A stretch of DNA of 64,000 nucleotides. It comes from Nocardioides immobilis (GTDB taxonomy: Bacteria; Actinomycetota; Actinomycetes; Propionibacteriales; Nocardioidaceae). The DNA lies in the NCBI RefSeq assembly GCF_003515065.1, contig NZ_QXGH01000034.1, positions 33,444 through 97,443 of the forward strand, in the 5' to 3' direction. Each line of letters starts with the position of its first letter. The first letter of the stretch is position 1. The translations under genes were made by a program, and so were the position numbers. Of this stretch, positions 40,771-49,960 are shown piece by piece. The notes beneath the pieces are model-generated. The model did no database searches. It was not told the origin of the DNA and worked only from the letters and a program-made list of their open reading frames with translations.

Positions 40771-41972
40771 ACCGTGGCGGCCTCGCGCGGGATGTGACCG
40801 GCGTGCTCGTTATCGACGGTGAGGTTCTCGCCGGTCGCGGGGTCGAAGAGGTGCATCTTCGCCGAGTCCACCCAGATCTCGGCCTCGGTGCCGGCGGTGA
40901 TCCGGCTGGAGCCGTCGAGCGAGACCACCAGCTGGGTGCGCAGCGCCTCGCTGTCGAGCTCCTTCTCCAGCTGGGCCAGCTGCTTGGTCACCTCGGGGGG
41001 CGCCTCGAACGGGATGTAGGCGTAGGTCTCGTTGCCGAGCCACTCCACGACGTCGACGTTGGCCGAGAACGTCGCCGTACCGGTGGCAACGCCCTTGCTC
41101 TCGGCCAGCTTCGCGTCCTCGAACGCCTCGGGCCGGATGCCGGCGATGAGCAGCCCGCGGCCCTCGGCCCGGGCGGCCTTCTCGGCCGGGATCTCGACCT
41201 CGCCGAACGGCAGCTTCACCTTGTTGCCCGTGACCTCGGCCGGCAGGAAGTTCATCGGCGGTGAGCCGATGAAGCCGGCGACGAAGAGGTTGCCGGGGTT
41301 GTCGTAGAGCTCCCGCGGCGTGGCGAGCTGCTGGAGCAGTCCGCGCTTGAGGACGGCGACCCGGTCGCCGAGCGTCATCGCCTCGGTCTGGTCGTGGGTG
41401 ACGTAGACCGTCGTGATCCCGAGCCGCTTCTGCAGGCGCGCGATCTCGGTGCGCATCTGACCGCGGAGCTTGGCGTCCAGGTTGGACAGCGGCTCGTCGA
41501 ACAGGAAAGCGTCTGCCTGGCGCACGATGGCCCGCCCCATCGCGACCCGCTGCCGCTGGCCACCGGACAGGTTGCCCGGCTTGCGCTCGAGGTGCTCGTC
41601 GAGCTCCAGCGTGGACGACGCGTCGCGCACCAGTCGGTCCACCTCGGCGTTGTCCAGCTTGGCCAGCCGGAGCGGGAACGCGATGTTCTCGTAGACGGTG
41701 AGGTGGGGATAGAGCGCGTAGTTCTGGAAGACCATCGCCAGGTTGCGGTCGCGCGGCGCGAGGTCGTTGACCCGGCGCTCGCCGATGGTCAGCTCGCCCG
41801 ACGTGATGTCCTCCAGGCCGACGATCATCCGGAGCAGGGTCGACTTCCCGCAGCCGGACGGCCCGACGAGGATCATGAACTCGCCGTCGGCGATGTCGAT
41901 CGAGACGTTGTTGACCGCCGGGAAGCCGTCGCCGTACTTCTTGACGAGGTTCTGGATGTTGATGGATGCCAT
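40767..41972 (-). CDS. Sugar ABC transporter ATPase (SugC/MsiK-like)
   Basis: A 401-residue ATPase of the MalK/UgpC type: Walker A VGPSGCGKSTLLRMI, Q-loop VFQNYALYPHLTV, signature LSGGQRQRVAMGRAIVR, Walker B AFLFDEPLSNLDAKLR and the H-loop VYVTHDQTEAMTL. The C-terminal TOBE-like part carries an unusual stretch from about residue 320 (VEWLGNETYAYIPFEAPPEVTKQLAQLEKEL). It is the last gene of a binding protein-permease-permease-ATPase unit in the order of mycobacterial lpqY-sugA-sugB-sugC. Confidence 0.9.
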   Translation of the reverse strand: MASINIQNLVKKYGDGFPAVNNVSIDIADGEFMILVGPSGCGKSTLLRMIVGLEDITSGELTIGERRVNDLAPRDRNLAMVFQNYALYPHLTVYENIAFPLRLAKLDNAEVDRLVRDASSTLELDEHLERKPGNLSGGQRQRVAMGRAIVRQADAFLFDEPLSNLDAKLRGQMRTEIARLQKRLGITTVYVTHDQTEAMTLGDRVAVLKRGLLQQLATPRELYDNPGNLFVAGFIGSPPMNFLPAEVTGNKVKLPFGEVEIPAEKAARAEGRGLLIAGIRPEAFEDAKLAESKGVATGTATFSANVDVVEWLGNETYAYIPFEAPPEVTKQLAQLEKELDSEALRTQLVVSLDGSSRITAGTEAEIWVDSAKMHLFDPATGENLTVDNEHAGHIPREAATV

Positions 41973-41979
41973 GACGGTC

Positions 41980-42864
41980 CTATCCCTTCACTGCGCCGGA
42001 GGTGAGTCCGGCGACGATCTTGCGCTGGAACAGCAGCACGATGATGATGATCGGGACGGTGACGACGACCGAGGCCGTGGCCAGCTGCCCGTACGGCGGG
42101 TTGAACGGATCGGGTCCGACGAAGAAGGACATCTGCGCCGGGACCGTGCGTGAGTCCGTCGTGGAGGTCAGCGAGATCGCGAGCACGAACTCGTTCCACG
42201 CGAAGAAGAAGGTCAGGATCGCCGCGGTGAACACGCCCGGTGCCGCCAACGGGACGATGACCTTGCGGAACGCCTGCCACGACGTGGCGCCGTCGACCTG
42301 GGCGGCCTGCTCCATCTCCCACGGGATCTCACGGAAGAACGCCGACAACGTCCAGATCGCCAGCGGCAGCGTGAAGGTCATGTAGGGGATGATCAGCCCC
42401 GGCCAGGTGTTGAACAGCTGGAACGTGCGCCACATGTCGAAGAGCGGCCCGACGAGCGACACGACGGGGAACATCGCGATCGCGAGTGCGAGCGAGAGCA
42501 CCAGCCGCTTGCCCTTGAACTCCAGCCGGGCGATCGCGTAGGCGGCCAGGGTGGCGAAGACCACCGAGAGCAGGGTCGCGATCAGGGCGATGCCGAAGGA
42601 GTTGATCAGCGCCTGGATGAAGTCGTCGGAGACGGCAGGGTCCGGCTCGGTCCCATCGCTGAGCGTCCCGACGCCGAGCAGCGTCTTGTAGTTGTCGAGA
42701 GTGGCGTCCTTCGGCAGGAACTGCGGGCTACCGGCGCCGGTCTCGGCCGTGGACTTGAACGACAGCGAGATGATCCAGACCACGGGCAGCAGGCACCAGA
42801 TCATGATCAGGACGAAGCCGATCCCGGTGCCCGCCTTGGTCTTCGTGTCCGTCTTCATGGCCAT
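41980..42864 (-). CDS. Sugar ABC transporter permease (SugB-like)
   Basis: A 294-residue permease with six membrane helices. The EAA loop near the C-terminal third, MEQAAQVDGATSWQAFRKVIVPLAAPG, docks on the ATPase. The N-terminal GIGFVLIMIWCLLPVVWIISLSFK is TM1 and the DUF-free form is typical of the inner subunit of carbohydrate importers. It sits 7 bases after nothing but the ATPase gene on its 3' side, and abuts SugA at its start (1-base overlap at 42864). Confidence 0.9.
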   Translation of the reverse strand: MAMKTDTKTKAGTGIGFVLIMIWCLLPVVWIISLSFKSTAETGAGSPQFLPKDATLDNYKTLLGVGTLSDGTEPDPAVSDDFIQALINSFGIALIATLLSVVFATLAAYAIARLEFKGKRLVLSLALAIAMFPVVSLVGPLFDMWRTFQLFNTWPGLIIPYMTFTLPLAIWTLSAFFREIPWEMEQAAQVDGATSWQAFRKVIVPLAAPGVFTAAILTFFFAWNEFVLAISLTSTTDSRTVPAQMSFFVGPDPFNPPYGQLATASVVVTVPIIIIVLLFQRKIVAGLTSGAVKG

Positions 42865-43808
42865 CAGCCCTCACCCCTCGCCTGGGCCAGATCGACCCGG
42901 AACAGCTTGACGATCAAGAACGCCAGCAAAAGGACGGTCAGGAACAGCAGCACCGAGAGCGCGGACCCGAGCCCGAGCTGGAACTGCTCGATCACCTGGC
43001 GATAGGTCAGGAACGACGACGACTCGGTGTCCTGTGCACCGCGGGTCATCACGAAGATGTTGTCGAAGATCCGGAACGCGTCGAGGGCCCGGAAGAGGAC
43101 GGCGACCATGATCGCCGCGCGCATGTTCGGCAGGATCACCTTCCACAGCCGCTGCCACCAGGTGGCGCCGTCGACCTTAGCTGCCTCGATCATGTCCTCA
43201 CTGACCTGCGACAGACCCGCGAGGAGCAGCAGCGACATGAACGGCGTGGTCTTCCAGATCTCGGAGACCATGATCGCGAACATCGCCGGCCAGTGGTCGC
43301 CGAACCAGTTGGTGTCCTCCGCGATCCACGGCAGCCAGGCGAACCAGCTGTTGACCCAGCCGTTGGTCAGGCTGAACGTGAACTGCCAGGCGAAGGCCGA
43401 GACCACGGTGATGATCCCGTAGGGGATCAGGATCGACGTGCGGACCACGCCGCGAGCGAAGATCACCCGGTGCATCACCATCGCGAAGGCGAACCCGATC
43501 ACGAGCTCGACCGCCACCGTGACCACCATGATGATCACCGTGTTGACGGTGTCCTTCCAGAACAACCCGTCGCCCAGCACGGTCACGTAGTTGCCGAGCC
43601 CGACGAACTCCTTGTCGTCGGGCGACGTCAGCCGGTACTGGAAGAGCGACAGGTAGAGGGCCTGGATCATCGGCCAGGCCGTGACCAGCAGCATCACGAT
43701 CACGGCCGGAGCAACCAGTCGCAGGCCGAGCCGGTTCTCCGCGGAGGAGCGGTCGCTGGTGACCGGCGCCCGACGGGTCTTGGTAGGGGCTGGCGCGGTC
43801 GCGGTCAC
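42864..43808 (-). CDS. Sugar ABC transporter permease (SugA-like)
   Basis: A 314-residue permease with six membrane helices and a variable N-terminal tail (TATAPAPTKTRRAPVTSDRSS). The EAA loop MIEAAKVDGATWWQRLWKVILPNMRAAI is near-perfect, with FRALDAFRIFDNIFVMTRGAQDTES following. GTG 43808 overlaps the stop of the binding-protein gene by 3 bases. Forms the heterodimeric channel with the other permease. Confidence 0.92.
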   Translation of the reverse strand: MTATAPAPTKTRRAPVTSDRSSAENRLGLRLVAPAVIVMLLVTAWPMIQALYLSLFQYRLTSPDDKEFVGLGNYVTVLGDGLFWKDTVNTVIIMVVTVAVELVIGFAFAMVMHRVIFARGVVRTSILIPYGIITVVSAFAWQFTFSLTNGWVNSWFAWLPWIAEDTNWFGDHWPAMFAIMVSEIWKTTPFMSLLLLAGLSQVSEDMIEAAKVDGATWWQRLWKVILPNMRAAIMVAVLFRALDAFRIFDNIFVMTRGAQDTESSSFLTYRQVIEQFQLGLGSALSVLLFLTVLLLAFLIVKLFRVDLAQARGEG

Positions 43809-45127
43809 AGCAGGCTCCTTTGCTGCAGCACGTCCTCGATGAAGGATTGTGCGTCCTCCGGTGTTTCGTCATCCACTGAGGACGGTGGGTGGAACCGGCT
43901 CAGGAGGGCGCCGGAGATGTCGCTCCAGTACGGCGAGACCGTGCGTGGTGCCGCGGCCTCGAGGCTCTGCTGGAAGAGGTCGAGCAGGTCCTGCGGGTAG
44001 ATCTCCTTGAGTGCTGGCCAGTCGTATCCGGCCGCACTGGACGGCATGTTGCCGGTCAGCTCGGCGTTGAGGCCCTGGTTGTCCGGGCTGGTGAGGCACT
44101 CGAGCGCCTCGATCGCCTGCTCCTTCTGGTCGGAGAACTCGCTGACCCCGATCCCGATGCCGCCGTACGGAGGACGGGATTCCTCGCCTTCCACCGACTG
44201 CGGGTACCTGGTGTAGCCGATGTCCTTGACGACGTCCTCCGGGTAGCCGGCCCCGGTCAGCACGTAGGTCCAGTTGACCATGAATGCGCCCTGCTCCCCG
44301 CCGAAGGTCGCTCCGGCCTGGCCTTCCTGGGCGACGGACATGTCGTCCGGCGCCGCGGTCGAGCCGGCAAGCTCCTCGATGATGCCCGCGGCCACCCTGC
44401 CGGGTTCGGAGTCGACCTCGATGGTCGCTTCGGCGCCCTTCTCGGTGTCGGTCGCGATGTCACCACCCGCGCCGGCGATCAACGCGTTGATCCAGACCGA
44501 GTAACCCTCGTACTTGTTGGACTGAACCGCGACCTTGCCGCCGCCCTCGGCGGCCGCCTGGATGATGTCGTCCCAGGTGACCGGCTGGCTCATGTCGAGG
44601 TTGGTCTTCTGGACGAACGACTTGCGGTACCAGAGCACCTGGGTGTTCGACCAGAACGGCGCGACCACGAGCTGGTCGTCCCACGTCGCCGCGGCGGCGG
44701 CGCCCTCGAACGCCTGCTCGCGCATCCGCTCCTGCATGTCGGCGGGGATCTCGGCCAGGTAGCCGGCGTTGGCGAACTCCGCGGTGTACGGCGGGTCGAT
44801 GCTCATCAGGTCGATCGCCGGGTCCTCGGCCGCGAGGCGTCGGGCCAGCTGGATCCGCTGCTCGCCTGCCGCCTGGGGCAGGACCTGGGTGGTGATCTCG
44901 AAGCCGAGCTCGTCGCTGCACGCGGCCGCGACGGCCGCCTGGCCGCCGGCATCGGGGTTGATGTACCAGACCAGCGCGTCAGAGTCGCTGCCGCAGGACG
45001 ACAGCAGGGTGGCGGTGAGGCCGAGGGTCGCAGCAGTTGCCAGGCTGCTGCGCCACTTTCGTCGAGATCTACTCCCCCTCCGCCGTCCCGGTTCAGGGGA
45101 CGCCGGTCCTCCCGAGCGATTCGTCAT
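43805..45127 (-). CDS. Sugar-binding lipoprotein (LpqY-like)
   Basis: A 440-residue substrate-binding lipoprotein. A long basic N-terminus (RRRGSRSRRKWR) precedes the hydrophobic core and the lipobox LLSSC, with lipidation at Cys45. The fold is the extracellular family 1 type: ALVWYINPDAGGQ, IDLMSIDPPYTAEFANAGYLAEIP, APFWSNTQVLWYRKSF and EQGAFMVNWTYVL. Order and resemblance to mycobacterial LpqY suggest trehalose or another disaccharide; a search is needed to decide. First gene of the transporter operon, no regulator or glycosidase next to it. Confidence 0.87.
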   Translation of the reverse strand: MTNRSGGPASPEPGRRRGSRSRRKWRSSLATAATLGLTATLLSSCGSDSDALVWYINPDAGGQAAVAAACSDELGFEITTQVLPQAAGEQRIQLARRLAAEDPAIDLMSIDPPYTAEFANAGYLAEIPADMQERMREQAFEGAAAAATWDDQLVVAPFWSNTQVLWYRKSFVQKTNLDMSQPVTWDDIIQAAAEGGGKVAVQSNKYEGYSVWINALIAGAGGDIATDTEKGAEATIEVDSEPGRVAAGIIEELAGSTAAPDDMSVAQEGQAGATFGGEQGAFMVNWTYVLTGAGYPEDVVKDIGYTRYPQSVEGEESRPPYGGIGIGVSEFSDQKEQAIEALECLTSPDNQGLNAELTGNMPSSAAGYDWPALKEIYPQDLLDLFQQSLEAAAPRTVSPYWSDISGALLSRFHPPSSVDDETPEDAQSFIEDVLQQRSLL

Positions 45128-45202
45128 TGAATCCTCCCGTTGGTGTGACCAGTGCCACCGTCCTACGGAAGTTGATGGTTTGTCTAGACCGGAGTGAAAC
45201 GA

Positions 45203-46129
45203 TCATTTCCGGGTAGCCCGATCCGCGGTACGCCGAATGGCCGACGCGATCGTCTCGAACAGGGGTTTCGGGAAGTCGTGCCCCATCGCGTCGATCAGCA
45301 GGAGCTCGCTGCCGGGCACGGCTCTCGCGGTCGATCGCCCGCCGGAGACGTGCACCATCCGGTCGGCCAGCCCGTGGACGACGAGCGTGGGCATCGTGAG
45401 GCTGCGCAGCTGCGCGGTGCGGTCGGGCTGGGTGAGCACGGCCATCATCTGGCGCATCACGCCGCTCCGGCTGACGCCGCGGTCGAACGTCTCGTTCCCA
45501 CGGCGCTCGAGCTCCTCGAGATCCGGCGGGAACCCGGGCGAGCCGATCAGCCGCCAGACCCGCAGGCCGCCGGCGACGTACGCCTCCCGCTCCGGACCGC
45601 GGCGCGCGATCAACGTCGGCAGCAGGACCGGGCTCTGCCAGCCCACGGTGCGCCGGCCGGTCGACGACATGATGCTGGTGAGCGAGTGCACCCGTTCGGG
45701 GTGGGCGATCGCCATCGTCTGGGCGATCATCCCGCCCATCGAGGCGCCGACGACGTGCGCCGCGGGGAGGTCGAGGTGGTCGAGCAGCCCGAAGGCGTCG
45801 TCGGCGAGGTCCGCGATGGGGTACGGCGCCTTGACCGGGCGCCCGGCGAACGCGCGGATCAGGTCCGACGGCTTGACCCGCCCGGGGTCGCGGGACGAGC
45901 GCCCCGTGTCGCGGTTGTCGTAGCGGATGACGAAGAATCCGTGCTCGGCGAGCAGCGTGCAGAGCTCGGTGTCCCACCAGTTCATCGGGCCGCCCAGGCC
46001 CATCACCAGCAGCAGCGGGTCGGCGGTCGGCTCGCCGAAGGTCTGGTAGCAGAGCTCGATCCCGCTCGGCAGGGGGGCGAATAACTCTTCGGACGCCGAA
46101 ACGTTGCTCTGGTCAGGTGACGCGCTCAT
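45203..46129 (-). CDS. Alpha/beta hydrolase
   Basis: A 308-residue cytosolic alpha/beta-hydrolase. The oxyanion region is LLLVMGLGGPMNWWD and the nucleophile elbow HVVGASMGGMIAQTM carries the Ser of G-x-S-x-G. FVIRYDNRDTGRSS.DPG and TLVVHGLADRMVHVSGG with IDAMGHDFPKP supply the acid and the His. This layout matches haloperoxidase-like/esterase families; substrate unknown. ATG 46129 was preferred over the upstream in-frame ATG, because SASPDQSN matches a leader-free start. Confidence 0.85.
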   Translation of the reverse strand: MSASPDQSNVSASEELFAPLPSGIELCYQTFGEPTADPLLLVMGLGGPMNWWDTELCTLLAEHGFFVIRYDNRDTGRSSRDPGRVKPSDLIRAFAGRPVKAPYPIADLADDAFGLLDHLDLPAAHVVGASMGGMIAQTMAIAHPERVHSLTSIMSSTGRRTVGWQSPVLLPTLIARRGPEREAYVAGGLRVWRLIGSPGFPPDLEELERRGNETFDRGVSRSGVMRQMMAVLTQPDRTAQLRSLTMPTLVVHGLADRMVHVSGGRSTARAVPGSELLLIDAMGHDFPKPLFETIASAIRRTADRATRK

Positions 46130-46174
46130 GAACTCAAGTTTGCCGGATTGCCACAGGTTCACGATTCAACCAGT

Positions 46175-46180
46175 TAGGGT
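46175..46180 (+). promoter_or_regulatory. Candidate -10 box for a leaderless transcript
   Basis: TAGGGT (TANNNT) ends seven bases before ATG 46188 of the lipase-like gene, so the transcript would begin at or next to the start codon. There is no ribosome-binding sequence in between, which supports leaderless translation. A good -35 is not evident. Confidence 0.45.
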
Positions 46181-46187
46181 CGGGTAT

Positions 46188-47018
46188 ATGACCACCGTGC
46201 TGGCGCCTTACTTGCTCCCCGACGGCTTCGGTCGTCCGGCGCTGGCTGCGCTGCTGCGGGAGGGCAGCCTCGTCACCGAGGCCGGCCGCCTCGCCGTGCA
46301 CAAGGGCGCGGCGCGCCGTACCCGCTGGAAGACGCCGTACGCCGCCCGCAGCGTGTCCCGGGCGGCCGAGCCGGTGCTGCTCATCCCCGGCTTCCTCGCC
46401 GGAGACTGGACCCTGCGGCAGATGGCGGCCGGCCTGCGCGAGCGCGGTTTCCGCACCTATCGGTCCCACATCCACGCCAACGTCGGCTGCACGCTCGACG
46501 CGGCAGCGCTGGTCGAGGCGCACCTCGAGCGGATCGCCGAGCGGCGCGGCTCGCGGGTGCAGATCGTGGGGCACAGCCTCGGCGGCATGATCGCGCGCGG
46601 CATCGCCGCACGTCGTCCCGACCTGGTCTCCGGCATCGTCACCATGGGCAGCCCGATGCTGGCGCCCGCCGCCCACCACCGCCTGCTGACCGGCGGCGTC
46701 ACCGTGCTCAACCGGCTGTCGGCCGCCGGCCTCCCGGGCTTCATGTCCCAGGAGTGCGTGTCCGGTCCGTGTGCCGAGGCCAGCTTCCACGAGGTCCGCC
46801 AGCCGCTGCCGCACGGCGTCGCGATGACGAACGTCTACTCGCGCCGTGACGGCATCGTCGACTGGAAGGCCTGCATCGACCCTGACGGCGTCGCCGTCGA
46901 GGTCCGTGCGTCCCACATCGGCCTCGCGGTCGACCCCCGCGTCCTCTCGGTCGTCGGCGAAGCCCTGGTGCGGCAGACGACGGGCGTTGCTGCCCTGACG
47001 GCCGTCGAGACTGCCTAG
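46188..47018 (+). CDS. Lipase-like alpha/beta hydrolase
   Basis: A 276-residue hydrolase resembling triacylglycerol lipase/esterase proteins of actinobacteria. PVLLIPGFLAGDWTLRQMAAGLRERGFRTYRSHI is the oxyanion strand-loop region and VQIVGHSLGGMIARGIA holds the catalytic Ser in GHSLGG. Asp is probable in YSRRDGIVDW and His in VRASHIGLAVDP. There is no signal peptide. It diverges from the previous hydrolase with a short gap containing its promoter. Confidence 0.85.
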   Translation: MTTVLAPYLLPDGFGRPALAALLREGSLVTEAGRLAVHKGAARRTRWKTPYAARSVSRAAEPVLLIPGFLAGDWTLRQMAAGLRERGFRTYRSHIHANVGCTLDAAALVEAHLERIAERRGSRVQIVGHSLGGMIARGIAARRPDLVSGIVTMGSPMLAPAAHHRLLTGGVTVLNRLSAAGLPGFMSQECVSGPCAEASFHEVRQPLPHGVAMTNVYSRRDGIVDWKACIDPDGVAVEVRASHIGLAVDPRVLSVVGEALVRQTTGVAALTAVETA

Positions 47019-47029
47019 GCTGCGCTTCC

Positions 47030-47093
47030 GCAGGAATCACCGGTCGACCGGGGATCCCTGCACTTGTCGGCCGTTGCAATGCCCGACACGTGC
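47030..47093. repeat. Composite palindromic element between convergent genes
   Basis: CCGGTCGACCGG (47040-47051) is a perfect 12-bp palindrome. Next to it GCACTTGTCGG (47060-47070) and CCGACACGTGC (47083-47093) form an 11-bp stem with one mismatch and a 12-base loop. GCAGG at 47030-47034 pairs with CCTGC at 47057-47061. It sits between the lipase-like gene and glpX and could terminate both or be a dispersed intergenic repeat. Confidence 0.55.
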
Positions 47094-47142
47094 CAGTTTT
47101 GCCTGGTCGCTGGGACAGATGAGGCTCGTGTGGCGAACGGCC

Positions 47143-48153
47143 CTAGTCGAAGTCGATGCTGCTGAACTGCCGCAGCTTCTGCAGCTGGTGCTCGGAGGTG
47201 ATGGTGCGGATCGTGCCGCTCCGTGACCGCATCACCAGCGACTCGGTGGTGCATCCGCCCGCGCGGTAGCGGACGCCGCGCAGCAGCTCGCCGTCGGTGA
47301 TCCCGGTGGCGACGAAGAAGCAGTCGTCGCCGGTGACCAGGGTGTCGGTGGTGAGCACGTAGTCGGGGTCGAGGTTGTGGCCGGCGTCGATCGCGCGCTG
47401 CCGCTCCTCGTCGTCGGTGGGCCAGAGCCGGCCCTGGATGGTGCCGCCGAGCGCCTTGATCGCGCAGGCGGTGATGATGCCCTCAGGGGTGCCGCCGATG
47501 CCGAGCAGCAGGTCGACGCCGGCGTTGCCGCGGGCGGCGGAGATGGCGCCGGCGACGTCGCCGTCGGTGATGAACTTGATCCGCGCGCCCGTGGCCCGGA
47601 TCTCGTCGACCAGCTGGGCGTGCCGCGGCCGGTCGAGCAGGACGACGGTCACGTCGGACGGCTGGGCTCCCTTGGCCTTCGCCACCTGGTTGATGTTCTC
47701 GGCGACGGGGTAGCGGATGTCGACCACATCGGCGGCCTCGGGGCCGGTGACCAGCTTCTCCATGTAGAAGACCGCGGACGGGTCGTACATCGAGCCGCGC
47801 GGCGCGACGGCGAGTACGGCGATCGCGTTGCTCATGCCCTTCGCGGTCAGCGTGGTGCCGTCGATCGGGTCGACCGCGACGTCGCACTCGGGACCGGTGC
47901 CGTCGCCGACCCGCTCGCCGTTGTAGAGCATCGGGGCGTCGTCCTTCTCGCCCTCGCCGATCACGACCACGCCGTTCATGCCGATCGTGGAGATCATCAC
48001 CCGCATCGCGTTGACGGCCACGCCGTCGGCGCCGTTCTTGTCGCCGCGGCCCACCCAGCGCCCGGCCGCCATCGCGGCAGCCTCGGTCACCCGCACCAGC
48101 TCGAGGGCGAGGTTGCGGTCGGGGGCCGGCGGTGCCACGGCAAAGCTCTCCAT
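47143..48153 (-). CDS. glpX: Class II fructose-1,6-bisphosphatase
   Basis: A 336-residue GlpX-type phosphatase for gluconeogenesis (fructose-1,6-bisphosphate to fructose-6-phosphate). Marks: RNLALELVRVTEAAAMAAGRW, GRGDKNGADGVAVNAMR, MNGVVVIGEGEKDDAPML and the metal site AVDPIDGTTLTAKGM, followed by GIGGTPEGIITACAIK. ATG 48153 is preferred because the family begins near this residue. It does not share an operon with the modC gene, which ends 35 bases away on the same strand, so readthrough is possible. Confidence 0.95.
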   Translation of the reverse strand: MESFAVAPPAPDRNLALELVRVTEAAAMAAGRWVGRGDKNGADGVAVNAMRVMISTIGMNGVVVIGEGEKDDAPMLYNGERVGDGTGPECDVAVDPIDGTTLTAKGMSNAIAVLAVAPRGSMYDPSAVFYMEKLVTGPEAADVVDIRYPVAENINQVAKAKGAQPSDVTVVLLDRPRHAQLVDEIRATGARIKFITDGDVAGAISAARGNAGVDLLLGIGGTPEGIITACAIKALGGTIQGRLWPTDDEERQRAIDAGHNLDPDYVLTTDTLVTGDDCFFVATGITDGELLRGVRYRAGGCTTESLVMRSRSGTIRTITSEHQLQKLRQFSSIDFD

Positions 48154-48188
48154 GAGGCGAACCTTATCCTCCGCGACGCCCTCGTCCG

Positions 48189-49166
48189 TCAGTCGGAAGC
48201 CGCCTCGGGACGGGCGTCGTACGTCGTCACGGCTGTCTCCTTCACCGACAGCCACACGTGCTGCCCCGGAACCAGGGCCAGCTCGCGCGAGGCCGCGGGT
48301 GTGACGTCGGCGATCAGGTCGCGTTCGCCGCTGACCTGGAGCCGGATGGCGTCGCCGTGGGGTGCCGCGCCGCGGACGACGCCCTGCCAGCGGTTGCGGG
48401 TCGAGTCGGTGGGTGCCTGCAGCGAGACGGTCACCGCGGCGGGGGAGAAGGCCCGCAGCCGGTCGCCGTCGCGGATCACGTTGAGCCCGACGAGCCGTGC
48501 GACGTGCTCGGTGCGTGGCCGCGCGGCGACGTCGGCCGGGGTCCCGATCTGCACGACCCGGCCCTGGTCGAGCACCGCGACCGAGGTGGCGAGGGTGAGG
48601 GCGTCGAGCGCGTCGTGGGTCACGAGCACCGTGACGCCGCCGAAGTCCGCGAGGTGGCGGCCCAGCTCGATCCGCAGCGTCGCCGCGACGCCGACGTCGA
48701 GCCCGGTGAACGGCTCGTCGAGCAGCAGCAGGCCGGGGTCGGTCGCGAGGGCGCGGGCGATCGCCACCCGCTGCGCCTGGCCGCCGGAGAGCTTCGCCGG
48801 CTTCCGCTGGGCGAGGTCGGCGATGCCGAGCCGGTCGAGCCAGACCTGGGCCTTCGCCCGGGCGGCCGGCTTCGCGTCCCCCCGCGAGCGGGGTCCGAAG
48901 GCCACGTTGTCGAGCGCCGAGAGGTGGGGGAACAGGCGCTGGTCCTGGAAGACGACCCCCACGGCGCGGTCCTGGGGTGCGAGGGGGAGCAGGTCGTGAC
49001 CACCGAGCAGGACCCGGCCCTCGGCCCGCTGGAGCCCGGCAAGAGCGTGGACCAGGGTGCTCTTGCCGGCGCCGTTGGGCCCGACCAGGGCGACGACGTC
49101 GCCCTGCTGCGCGGCGATCTCGACGTCGAGCCGCCCGGGGACGACGAGCGTGGCTTCGAGGGTCAT
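48189..49166 (-). CDS. modC: Molybdate ABC transporter ATPase
   Basis: A 325-residue ATPase: Walker A VGPNGAGKSTLVHALAG, Q-loop VFQDQRLFPHLSA, signature LSGGQAQRVAIARAL, Walker B LLLLDEPFTGLD. A C-terminal TOBE/Mop-like ~70-residue domain (GVVRGAAPHGDAIRLQVSGERDLIADVTPAASRELAL) is typical of ModC. It follows modB with a 4-base overlap in the mod operon. Molybdate specificity rests on the operon context (modA and the Mop regulator). Confidence 0.92.
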   Translation of the reverse strand: MTLEATLVVPGRLDVEIAAQQGDVVALVGPNGAGKSTLVHALAGLQRAEGRVLLGGHDLLPLAPQDRAVGVVFQDQRLFPHLSALDNVAFGPRSRGDAKPAARAKAQVWLDRLGIADLAQRKPAKLSGGQAQRVAIARALATDPGLLLLDEPFTGLDVGVAATLRIELGRHLADFGGVTVLVTHDALDALTLATSVAVLDQGRVVQIGTPADVAARPRTEHVARLVGLNVIRDGDRLRAFSPAAVTVSLQAPTDSTRNRWQGVVRGAAPHGDAIRLQVSGERDLIADVTPAASRELALVPGQHVWLSVKETAVTTYDARPEAASD

Positions 49167-49960
49167 GCCGTCACCAGCCAGCGGTCGCGCAGAGCGACCA
49201 GGACGCCGACCGAGACCAGCAGCATGACCACGCTCAGCGCCAGCGCGGCGTCGGCGTCGGACTGGCGCGCGACGTAGATCAGCGTCGGCATCGTCTGCGT
49301 GGTGCCCGGGTAGTTGCCGTTGAAGGTGATCGTCGCCCCGAACTCACCCAGCGACCGCGCCCACGCCAGCACCATGGCCGCCGCGATGCCGGGCAGCGCG
49401 AGCGGGACGGTGATCCTCCGGAACGTGGTCCAGCGTCCCGCGCCGAGGGTGGCGGCGGCGCCGTCGTACCCGATCCCGGTCGAGCGGAGGGCGCCTTCGG
49501 TGCTGATCACCAGGAACGGGAGCGCGACGAAGACGTGCGCCAGGACGACGCCCCAGGTCGTGTAGGGGAACGCGAAGCCGGTGGCGTCGAGCAGCGGCTC
49601 GCCGAGCAGGCCCGAGCGGCCGAACGCCGACCGCAGCGCGATACCCGCGACCACGGGCGGCAGCACCATCGGCACGATCACCAGCGCGCGCACGAGGCGG
49701 CGGCCGGGGAAGTCGACGCGGGCCAGCAGCCAGGCGAGCGGCAGTCCGATCACGAGCGAGACGAGCATCGCCGCCGTCGACGTCGTGACCGACAGCCACA
49801 GCGCGTCCCGGGCGGCCTCGGACGTCAGCGCGTCGACGAGGCCGCGCGGATCGGTGGCCGCGACCATGGCGACGAGCGGGATCAGGAGCACGCAGGCCGC
49901 GAGTGCTGCCGGGACGACCAGGATCCACGGCGCGCGGCCGAGTGGGTCGCGGCCGGTCAT
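49163..49960 (-). CDS. modB: Molybdate ABC transporter permease
   Basis: A 265-residue permease with about five or six membrane helices. The EAA-like loop is DGAAATLGAGRWTTFRRITVPLALPGIAAAMVLAWARSLGEFGATI, the ModB form with GEFGAT. VFVALPFLVISTEGAL is conserved too. Overlaps both neighbours by 4 bases, showing translational coupling. Confidence 0.93.
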   Translation of the reverse strand: MTGRDPLGRAPWILVVPAALAACVLLIPLVAMVAATDPRGLVDALTSEAARDALWLSVTTSTAAMLVSLVIGLPLAWLLARVDFPGRRLVRALVIVPMVLPPVVAGIALRSAFGRSGLLGEPLLDATGFAFPYTTWGVVLAHVFVALPFLVISTEGALRSTGIGYDGAAATLGAGRWTTFRRITVPLALPGIAAAMVLAWARSLGEFGATITFNGNYPGTTQTMPTLIYVARQSDADAALALSVVMLLVSVGVLVALRDRWLVTA

